From Clostridiales bacterium (GTDB lineage Bacteria; Bacillota; Clostridia; Lachnospirales; Lachnospiraceae), in contig JAJUHH010000209.1 of assembly GCA_029267975.1 (NCBI GenBank), forward strand, positions 1 through 5,578: a stretch of 5,578 nucleotides of DNA, in the 5' to 3' direction. The translations under genes and the position numbers were made by a program. The notes below the pieces were generated by a model. It was not told the origin of the DNA and searched no databases. It saw only the letters and a program-made list of their open reading frames with translations. Shown here one piece after another: positions 1 to 5,578 of the stretch. Every line of letters begins with the position of its first letter. Position 1 is the first letter of the stretch.

Positions 1-630
1 GTGTTCGAAGACGATTTCTACCATGCCCTGAATGAACTGGATGTCCCCATTGTCCTGATCGATAGCTATGTACCATCCACCAAAATGTGTAATGTGGGTT
101 TGGAAGATTATAAGGGCGGCTATACCGCTACAAAATATCTGATTGACTGCGGACATCGCAAAATTGCTTTTGCTTCCCCTTCCATCAGAATTCGGGGCGT
201 TGTGTCAGAGCGTTTCCAGGGTTACAAGGATGCTTTGGCAGAGGCCGGTATTCCTTTCCGTCCTGAGCTGGTCTTTGAGCAGGAGCTAGATACGGATACC
301 ACCATCGGTCTTGGCCAATGTCTTGCGAAACGGGACGACATTACTGCAGTATTTGCTACAGCCGACATTCTGGCAGCCGGCATCATGGCTGGTATTGAGC
401 AGTCCGGCAAGCAAGTGCCTGAGGATATCTCCATTATCGGCTTCGATGATATTAATCTCTGCCGCCTGATCTCCCCTACCTTGACCACCATTCACCAGGA
501 CGCTCCCCTAAAAGGTAAGCTTGCAGTCAATTTCATGTTAGATATGCTGGATAAAAACCCTCTGGAGGAACATGAAGTCATCCTTCCAATCCAACTGGTG
601 GAACGCAACAGTGTGAAGGTAATCGTATAA
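1..630 (+). CDS. LacI/GalR-family transcriptional regulator, C-terminal sugar-binding part (5'-truncated by window edge)
   Basis: This is the ligand-binding (periplasmic-binding-protein-like) domain of a LacI-family DNA-binding regulator, a cytoplasmic protein that normally binds operator DNA as a dimer and responds to a sugar or sugar phosphate. Family hallmarks run in order through the 209 visible residues: DVPIVLID (14-21), the GG..AT.YLI..GHRKIAF block (39-57), ERFQGYKDAL (70-79), AVFATADILAAG (116-127), VPEDISIIGFDD (139-150), SPTLTTIHQD (158-167) and a closing LVERNS (199-204). Full-length relatives are about 330-340 residues, so the helix-turn-helix, the hinge and the first strands and helices of the binding domain (about 125 residues) lie to the left of the window. 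The GTG at position 1 is therefore an internal codon, not a start. The stop codon (628-630) lies inside a strong inverted repeat. The gene is convergent with the GH65/ABC operon. It probably regulates local sugar genes, but its effector and operators cannot be read from here. Confidence 0.93.
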   Translation: MFEDDFYHALNELDVPIVLIDSYVPSTKMCNVGLEDYKGGYTATKYLIDCGHRKIAFASPSIRIRGVVSERFQGYKDALAEAGIPFRPELVFEQELDTDTTIGLGQCLAKRDDITAVFATADILAAGIMAGIEQSGKQVPEDISIIGFDDINLCRLISPTLTTIHQDAPLKGKLAVNFMLDMLDKNPLEEHEVILPIQLVERNSVKVIV

Positions 631-666
631 CTATTCCAAGTTATCCCCCTGCTTGGAATAGTTATA
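626..666. terminator. Convergent intergenic hairpin, probable bidirectional terminator
   Basis: A perfect 15-bp inverted repeat (left arm 626-640, tataactattccaag; right arm 652-666, cttggaatagttata) is separated by an 11-nt loop rich in C (641-651). It sits between two convergent genes and includes the stop codon of the LacI-family gene. This position and the stem symmetry suit a terminator shared by both strands. Against a textbook intrinsic terminator, the stem is mostly A/T with only a short CCAAG/CTTGG core, and neither flank has a clean T-run. Termination strength is therefore uncertain; mRNA 3'-end protection is an alternative role. The remaining gap, 667-701, shows nothing recognisable. 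Confidence 0.6.
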
Positions 667-701
667 CTTATCACTGGAGGCTCTATGTCATGGAGAGTTG
701 A

Positions 702-2909
702 TTACATAAGCTCTCCCAGGTCCATGATCTGACTATCCTTCTGTGTCACTTCAATCCGGTACAGTCTTCCCTGACATATCGCATGAAACTCCATCCGAGT
801 CCAATGACTGGGCAGACAGGAAGTAGCCTTTAGCATTCCCTCCTCCGTATGAAGTCCCGCAAAACCTTCCACTGCTGTCATATATGCTCCTCCGGAGGAG
901 GCCGGATGGGTACCTCCGATATAGATTAAACCTGCCCATTCCTTTCCTTTTCCGCTGATATCAGACAAGGCGGACTTCATAAAGAAAGGATATGCTCTAT
1001 CCGGCATATGGCACTTGCATGCAAGAATTGCATACATACAGGCACTCAGGGAAGATCCGTGCTCCGTTCTGGGCTCGTAATACTCCCAGTTCTTTAATAA
1101 GATGTCCTCCCTATACTCCTTAGAAAATAGATTTAGCATCGTTACTACATCAGCCTGCTTAATCACCTTGGTATGGGTAGCAACACCGTAAGCCCCGCCC
1201 CAGTATTCCTTCTCATGGAGAAGACGTCCTCTGACCTCCTCTATTCCCACATCCTCAAGCTTCTCATAACCGTCGAACTGCTCGATTACCCCCGTTACAG
1301 GATCGGGCTCCGGAACATAAAGCTTCCCGGAAGCATCAGAAAACTGCTTTAATAGCCTCTCTATATCATATCCCCTCTTAATCCGCTCCTCCACCTGGCT
1401 TCCAAGGTCAGTAAGTGATTTTAATAGAAAGACTGCACTGTCAAAGGTGAATTTGGCCATGCGATTGGTATAAGCATTATTGTTGACCCGCTCATGATAT
1501 TCATCCGGTCCAATCACATCATGCAGCTCATAGTATTCTCTGTTTACTCTCTTTAGCAAAAGATCATAATAAAAACGTGCGCATTCCAGTATCACCTCTG
1601 CGCCGCCTTCCGCCAGCAGATCATAACTGCCGGTATAGTTCACATAACGCATAATTCCATGAGCAATTGCTGCACTGATATGTACCTGTTTATCCTTAAA
1701 ATAAGTACGCATCTGCCTGCCTGTAAAGACATCGGTTACATTATAATCCGAGCAGGCATCATAACCACCCTCCTGGCTCTCCCAGGCATAAAAAGCACCC
1801 TGGTAACCGTAGTGCTTTGCCTTCTTTTTCGCCCCCTCAAGGGTATCGATCCGGTATTTTAGTAAGCTTTTGGCAACCCCCGGCTCTGTAAACAAAAAGA
1901 AATCCAGCATAAACATCTCCGTATCCCAGAACACTGCTCCCTTATAGGTCTGTCCGGATAACCCTCGGGCAGCAATCGACAGGTGATCGCTATGTCTCGG
2001 TGCAATACAGTGAAGATGGTACAGGGAATAGTTGAGTGCCTCCATGGCCTGGTCATCCCCCTCGATGGTAACCTGGGAAATCCTCCACAGCCGCTCCCAT
2101 TCTTCCCTATGCTGCTCCATCAGCCTGTCATAACCGCTATCCCTTGCGCTGCGAACTAAATGCTCTGCCTGCTTTAGATACTCAGAAGTATCCTTGCTGG
2201 TATAGACACTGACATATTTATAGATGTGATACTGTACCCCTGCTTTTACCTGTAAGGTTAGCCTTCGAAGAATTCTCCTATCTTCCCGAACAGGCTCCAC
2301 AGCTGCAGCAAAATCAGCCGTATAAGCCTCGCATACCACCACCTGATCCTTACTCTCGTGGGTGGTAGCCACAGCCTGAAGGATGACCTGATCCTCATCG
2401 CCTTGCAGCAGTATTTCATTATAATGGGGCCCGTTAATATCCCAGACCTGGCCATCAATACCGCTGGTTAATAGCAGCTCTCCTTCCCCATCACACCGGA
2501 TGCAGTACTTCATTGCCAGCAGATGCTTCTCCCTCATGGATGCAAACCGCTCAGCTGTGACGGTAAGCTTGCCCTTGGGTGTCTCCCATGAGCTGGTCCT
2601 TTCGAAGACTCCGTGACGATAATCAAGGGAAACGGTATGCAAAAGGGGTGTGCCCCCGGGTAAGCGGTATTGCTTACCCTCAAACTGAACATAAGTATAT
2701 AAGCCATTGGGTGCATTCAGGGGCTCCCGCCAGCCGTCTCCTACCTGATCGTAGATCCCGGCAAGATTGACAGCCACAAACTGCTCCTTTTCGTACTCCG
2801 GAAGCGTCCCCCGAATTCCCATATAGCCATTTCCCGTAAGAAACTTATTCCCCACATGTGAAATTCTCTCAGGATCAAAACCTTTCTCTTCCATTCTCCA
2901 GTTAATCAT
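702..2909 (-). CDS. Glycoside hydrolase family 65 protein, probable disaccharide phosphorylase (kojibiose/nigerose/maltose-type, specificity unresolved)
   Basis: Predicted cytoplasmic inverting phosphorylase of 735 residues, a normal length for GH65. It would split an alpha-glucoside with phosphate into beta-glucose 1-phosphate and an acceptor sugar. The order is an N-terminal beta-sandwich (about 1-265, with GYMGIRG at 28-34), a linker, the (alpha/alpha)6-barrel (about 290-660) and a short C-terminal beta region. Visible active-site motifs are FWDTE (327-331), GPDEYHE (467-473, with Glu470 the likely general acid), KQAD (584-587, glucose subsite) and HGSSLS (617-622, phosphate site). The HGSSLS motif favours a phosphorylase over a hydrolase. 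The acceptor-side loop (about 376-410, including NVTDVFTGRQMRTYF) is about 14 residues longer than in the neighbouring GH65 protein. There is no signal peptide. ATG at 2909 is preferred over the in-frame TTG at 2927: it has an AGAGGA site 8 nt upstream and lies 2 nt past the previous stop, whereas TTG would overlap that gene. It is the last gene of the operon. The family is certain; the substrate is not. Confidence 0.93.
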   Translation of the reverse strand: MINWRMEEKGFDPERISHVGNKFLTGNGYMGIRGTLPEYEKEQFVAVNLAGIYDQVGDGWREPLNAPNGLYTYVQFEGKQYRLPGGTPLLHTVSLDYRHGVFERTSSWETPKGKLTVTAERFASMREKHLLAMKYCIRCDGEGELLLTSGIDGQVWDINGPHYNEILLQGDEDQVILQAVATTHESKDQVVVCEAYTADFAAAVEPVREDRRILRRLTLQVKAGVQYHIYKYVSVYTSKDTSEYLKQAEHLVRSARDSGYDRLMEQHREEWERLWRISQVTIEGDDQAMEALNYSLYHLHCIAPRHSDHLSIAARGLSGQTYKGAVFWDTEMFMLDFFLFTEPGVAKSLLKYRIDTLEGAKKKAKHYGYQGAFYAWESQEGGYDACSDYNVTDVFTGRQMRTYFKDKQVHISAAIAHGIMRYVNYTGSYDLLAEGGAEVILECARFYYDLLLKRVNREYYELHDVIGPDEYHERVNNNAYTNRMAKFTFDSAVFLLKSLTDLGSQVEERIKRGYDIERLLKQFSDASGKLYVPEPDPVTGVIEQFDGYEKLEDVGIEEVRGRLLHEKEYWGGAYGVATHTKVIKQADVVTMLNLFSKEYREDILLKNWEYYEPRTEHGSSLSACMYAILACKCHMPDRAYPFFMKSALSDISGKGKEWAGLIYIGGTHPASSGGAYMTAVEGFAGLHTEEGMLKATSCLPSHWTRMEFHAICQGRLYRIEVTQKDSQIMDLGELM

Positions 2910-2911
2910 AC

Positions 2912-5212
2912 TTATCTTCCTCTCCAAAGCTCTGGAATTGATATTTTGGTCATCTCAGCACTTAATTGAACCGGTTGATTGTAGATCAGAACCTCGATTT
3001 CGGAACCATTTAAGGTAGAAAAGCTTGCTTCCTCTGTCCCGATGTGAACCTGAATGACATCCCCCTGGTAGCAGATTCGGAAGGAATATCCCTGCCATGC
3101 CGCCGGTATGGAAGGACAAAAGCTTAACTTCTCCTGATCAGATCTCATTCCTCCAAAACCATATACAATATTCATCCATGCCGCTGCAATGGAGGTTGTA
3201 TGTAAGCCTTCCCCCGTATTACGGTTATAGTTATCCAGGTCCATTCTGGTGGCAAATCCAAAGAACTGATAGGCTTCTTCATGCTTCTTTAGCTGACTTG
3301 CCAGAATCGAATGAACCGATGGGGATAAGGAGCTCTCATGAATACATCTGGGTTCATAAAATTCATAATTATTCTTAAGCTCTTCCTCTGTGAAGTCACC
3401 GTTATGCAAGAGCATCATCATTAACACATCCGGCTGCTTGATCATGTCATTCCGATAGATCCTGTCGTAGCTCCAGTGATGATACAGCGGGAAATCCTCC
3501 ACCGGAATTGCATCCACATCCAGGTGCGGCAGGCGGAAATATCCTTCATGCTGTTCAAAGAGCTTGGTCTTCGGGTCATAGGGTATATACATATTGGAAG
3601 CAAGCGTACTCCAGTTAACACATTCCTGTCCGGTAAGCTTATATTCCTTTACAAAGGCATCATATGCTGCCGGGTCCTTCTTCTGATAGCGCTTCAGGAC
3701 ATCCAAAGTATAGAGTAAGGTTTTCTTACCCATAAAGTTGGTGTAACAGTTATTGTTCACCATCATCTGGAACTCATCCGGCCCCATTACGCCATAATAA
3801 CCATAATAGCTATGATCCGCATTCCAATCGCCCCTGGTAGCTAACATTCTGCTTACCTCAACCAGGATCGGAAGGCCAATGTGGAATACAAACTCTTCAT
3901 CCTTCGTTACCAGCTCATAATGCCTGATACCGTAAGCAACTGCAGTGGAAGCCTGAAGCTGTAGGCTTGCATGCTGCCATAGGGTACAGCATTCTCTGCC
4001 GCTGATGGTAGCGATTGGATAAAATGCTCCCTCACAGTCAAGGGCTTTGGCCCTTTCCTTTGCTTCCGGCAGAGTTAAATACCTGAATTCCAGGAGATGT
4101 CTGGCTGCTTCGGGATTGTTAAAGATATAAAAGGGCAGGCAATAAGTCTCTGTATCCCAGAAGGTATTTCCGCTATAGGCTTCTCCGGTAAGACCCTTTG
4201 CACCAATGATGGTTCCCCTGTCAGCCCCATGGTAGGTCTGATGCATCTGGAAGATACAGTACCTTATCCCCTGCTGGTTCAGTTCATCTCCCTCTATCAC
4301 TATATCCGAATCCTTCCACATCTTCTCCCACCAGGCCGCACTATCCGCCTTCACTTTATCATAATCCAGAAGCAACAGCTGCTGTCTTCCTTCCAGACAT
4401 TTAACGTTAAATGTATCCTCTGTCCTCTCCTTCCTGATCATGTTCGTGACCAGGCGGGTAAGGCTAGTTTCCTTCCCCTGTGTCACGAAGAAGGTAAATT
4501 CCTTTGCGATCTTCTTCTCCTCCCGAAGCTCGCTCTGTGATGTCCAGTTCCCTGTAAAATGTGATACGGAGTATACGGATTGCTTTGTATTCACCGTGGT
4601 AGCAAGAATGCTGCACCAATCCTCTCCGCTCTCCACAGCATCACAGTCCCAGAGATTCTTGCCAACCATATAATGGATCAGTGTAAAATCAATTCCTGCC
4701 TTTAGCTTCAGCTCCCCTGAGAAGTTCAGCGGTGTCAGGGTCACCCTTTGCCCGGCTAGGTGTGCATCCTTCATGGACAGGAAACGTTCAAAGGAAAGCT
4801 TAAGCTCCCTTCCGTCCTTCATACACCAGATATAAGAACGGGTCAGCACTCCGGTCTTTAAATTAAGGACCCGGGTAAATTCCTTTACCGCTTCCTCTCT
4901 GAAGATAAGTGTCTCCTCTCCCACACTGATCTGTAAATTTAGCCAGTTAACGGCATTCACCATAAATTCAGTTCTATCAACGATTCCCTTATAGGAAGAG
5001 CCCTCAGCCTTAGCGGACTCATATATTCCATTGAAATAACTACCGATCAGGCTTTCCCCCTGATATCCTTCCTCAAAGTAGCCCCGAATTCCCATATACT
5101 CATTTCCCAGGGAGAAGATGGATTCCGATACTGCGGAATATGCAGGATTAAAGCCCTCTTCAATAATGTTCCATGGATCTATTACGTAATATCTATCTGC
5201 TATTTTCGCCAT
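2912..5212 (-). CDS. Glycoside hydrolase family 65 protein, probable alpha-glucoside phosphorylase (maltose/kojibiose-type, specificity unresolved)
   Basis: A full-length 766-residue GH65 enzyme, predicted to phosphorolyse an alpha-linked glucoside in the cytoplasm with inversion, releasing beta-glucose 1-phosphate. The N-terminal beta-sandwich covers about 1-285 (GNEYMGIRG at 36-44), the (alpha/alpha)6-barrel about 310-690, and a C-terminal beta-sheet domain follows to the end. Visible motifs are FWDTE (351-355), GPDEF (477-481, with Glu480 the likely general acid) followed by the conserved VNNN..YTN stretch, KQPD (592-595, glucose subsite), HESSLS (625-630, phosphate site) and EGLHTTS (668-674) near the -1/phosphate pocket. 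The HESSLS form matches what I recall of maltose-phosphorylase-like members. The acceptor loop is short and reads SGRECCTLWQHASLQLQ (404-420), quite unlike the neighbour's. No signal peptide is seen. The ATG at 5212 has AGAGGA 5 nt upstream and lies 14 nt after the permease stop. Maltose, kojibiose, nigerose or another glucoside all remain possible. Confidence 0.93.
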   Translation of the reverse strand: MAKIADRYYVIDPWNIIEEGFNPAYSAVSESIFSLGNEYMGIRGYFEEGYQGESLIGSYFNGIYESAKAEGSSYKGIVDRTEFMVNAVNWLNLQISVGEETLIFREEAVKEFTRVLNLKTGVLTRSYIWCMKDGRELKLSFERFLSMKDAHLAGQRVTLTPLNFSGELKLKAGIDFTLIHYMVGKNLWDCDAVESGEDWCSILATTVNTKQSVYSVSHFTGNWTSQSELREEKKIAKEFTFFVTQGKETSLTRLVTNMIRKERTEDTFNVKCLEGRQQLLLLDYDKVKADSAAWWEKMWKDSDIVIEGDELNQQGIRYCIFQMHQTYHGADRGTIIGAKGLTGEAYSGNTFWDTETYCLPFYIFNNPEAARHLLEFRYLTLPEAKERAKALDCEGAFYPIATISGRECCTLWQHASLQLQASTAVAYGIRHYELVTKDEEFVFHIGLPILVEVSRMLATRGDWNADHSYYGYYGVMGPDEFQMMVNNNCYTNFMGKKTLLYTLDVLKRYQKKDPAAYDAFVKEYKLTGQECVNWSTLASNMYIPYDPKTKLFEQHEGYFRLPHLDVDAIPVEDFPLYHHWSYDRIYRNDMIKQPDVLMMMLLHNGDFTEEELKNNYEFYEPRCIHESSLSPSVHSILASQLKKHEEAYQFFGFATRMDLDNYNRNTGEGLHTTSIAAAWMNIVYGFGGMRSDQEKLSFCPSIPAAWQGYSFRICYQGDVIQVHIGTEEASFSTLNGSEIEVLIYNQPVQLSAEMTKISIPELWRGR
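2918..2925 (-). promoter_or_regulatory. Ribosome binding site that decides the start of the distal GH65 gene
   Basis: On the minus strand GGAGAGGA ends 8 nt before ATG 2909. It lies inside the last codons of the upstream GH65 gene, whose TAA stop (2914-2912) falls between this site and the ATG. The arrangement indicates translational coupling. It also rules against the TTG at 2927, because that codon overlaps the edge of the site itself. Confidence 0.75.
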
Positions 5213-5217
5213 ATCTG

Positions 5218-5223
5218 TCCTCT
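5218..5223 (-). promoter_or_regulatory. Ribosome binding site of the 766-aa GH65 gene
   Basis: On the minus strand AGAGGA lies 5 nt before ATG 5212, within the 14-nt gap after the permease stop codon (TAG, 5229-5227). It supports this start. The same core sequence is used by the next GH65 gene. Confidence 0.7.
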
Positions 5224-5226
5224 ATT

Positions 5227-5578
5227 CTATCCTTTTAATGCACCTGCGGTAGCTCCCGCGGTAATTTGTCGCTGGAATATTGTAAATAATATAATCGGTG
5301 GAATGATGGAGAAGGTTACTGCTCTTAAGATCTCAACATCCGTCGCATTGGAGGTACGGAACATAAACAGACGTACCATAACCGTTTCCTTACCGGAGCC
5401 GCCTAGCACCAGATAGGGAAGCAGAAAATCTGACCATGCTGCGTTTATGGTAAAGATTGCAATAACCATAACAATGGGTTTGGATAGGGGCAGTACAATA
5501 TGCAAAAAGGTCTGCAATACGCCACAGCCATCCAACCTGGCAGCCTCCAGCAGCTCCTTGGGCAGGCCTTCAAAAAAC
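5227..5578 (-). CDS. Carbohydrate ABC transporter permease, MalG-like (CUT1), C-terminal part (5'-truncated by window edge)
   Basis: This is the C-terminal 116 residues of an inner-membrane permease of a binding-protein-dependent sugar importer. The reading frame stays open to the right edge: the 14 codons upstream of 5535 read FFEGLPKELLEAAR, which completes the EAA loop (EAARLDGCG followed by the I.LPLSKP stretch). That cytoplasmic loop docks onto the ATPase subunit. The codon at 5535 is TTG and encodes the Leu of this motif, so it is not a start. Two membrane segments follow, PIVMVIAIFTINAAWSDFLL (TM5-like) and TFSIIPPIILFTIF (TM6-like). The tail TAGATAGALKG is the standard end of MalG-type permeases (TAG..KG). 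Full-length relatives are about 270-300 residues, so roughly 160 residues lie outside the window. The gene is 14 nt upstream of the GH65 pair and should supply their substrate. The sugar specificity cannot be read from this part. Confidence 0.93.
   Translation of the reverse strand, partial: FFEGLPKELLEAARLDGCGVLQTFLHIVLPLSKPIVMVIAIFTINAAWSDFLLPYLVLGGSGKETVMVRLFMFRTSNATDVEILRAVTFSIIPPIILFTIFQRQITAGATAGALKG

Noticed and set aside
1..3. GTG as the start codon of the regulator.
   Set aside because: Starting here would remove the DNA-binding domain and part of the sugar-binding domain. The frame is open at the window edge, so truncation by the window is the simpler explanation.
222..495. Minus-strand open frames opposite the LacI-family gene.
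   Set aside because: The plus strand here encodes strongly conserved LacI-family motifs. The antisense frames overlap one another and resemble no known protein.
887..900. Perfect 14-bp palindrome ctcctccggaggag, containing a GGAGGAG that looks like a Shine-Dalgarno site on the plus strand.
   Set aside because: It encodes the Ser-Ser-Gly-Gly stretch of the GH65 protein (TCC TCC GGA GGA). No plausible gene follows on the plus strand, so the symmetry is a by-product of codon choice.
3097..3378. A 93-residue plus-strand open frame.
   Set aside because: It is antisense to the GH65 C-terminal region, which is clearly coding (HESSLS and EGLHTTS motifs), and it encodes no recognisable motif.
4040..4055. 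Small hairpin (aagggc / gccctt, 4-nt loop) followed by a T/C-rich stretch, terminator-like on the plus strand.
   Set aside because: It lies in the middle of the minus-strand GH65 coding region with no plus-strand gene to terminate, and the stem is only 6 bp.
4097..4540. A 147-residue open frame on the plus strand, overlapped by a second plus-strand frame (4440-4673).
   Set aside because: It lies wholly antisense to the conserved catalytic and N-terminal parts of the 766-aa GH65 gene, has no family resemblance and its composition fits a shadow of the real gene.
5533..5535. A start codon for the permease at 5535.
   Set aside because: The codon is TTG inside the EAA motif, and the same frame continues to the window edge with family-consistent residues.
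1..5578. CRISPR array, insertion sequence, tRNA/rRNA, defence or toxin-antitoxin system.
   Set aside because: I found no repeated units, transposase motifs or structural RNA signatures. The window is almost fully covered by four recognisable sugar-metabolism genes.

Overview
The window looks like part of a carbohydrate-utilisation locus from a low-to-mid GC Firmicute, probably a Clostridia/Lachnospiraceae-type anaerobe. This is inferred from the gene content (a CUT1 sugar ABC transporter, GH65 phosphorylases and a LacI-type regulator), the purine-rich AGAGGA ribosome binding sites and the tight gene packing. No taxonomic marker is present, so the assignment is tentative.

Layout. Positions 1-630 (+) hold the C-terminal two thirds of a LacI/GalR-family regulator that is cut by the left edge. 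A short convergent gap (631-701) carries a perfect 15-bp inverted repeat that overlaps the regulator's stop codon and is probably a shared terminator. From 702 to the right edge everything reads on the minus strand as one tight operon. In transcription order it holds the C-terminal part of a MalG-like sugar ABC transporter permease (5578-5227, cut by the right edge), a 766-aa GH65 protein (5212-2912) and a second 735-aa GH65 protein (2909-702). The gaps are 14 nt and 2 nt, so co-transcription and translational coupling are very likely. The operon promoter lies outside the window.

How the genes work together (inference). The ABC transporter imports an alpha-glucoside. The two cytoplasmic GH65 enzymes then split alpha-glucosidic bonds with phosphate, giving beta-glucose 1-phosphate plus an acceptor sugar and saving ATP compared with hydrolysis. 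The two enzymes keep the same catalytic and phosphate-site motifs but differ strongly in the acceptor-side loop, so they probably act on different linkages or acceptors. The LacI-type protein is the obvious candidate regulator, although it is convergent with the operon rather than upstream of it. No beta-phosphoglucomutase, binding protein or second permease is visible here; these would be expected in the flanks or elsewhere.

I see no CRISPR array, mobile element, RNA gene or clearly new system. The most worthwhile open question is the substrate pair of the tandem, divergent GH65 enzymes.
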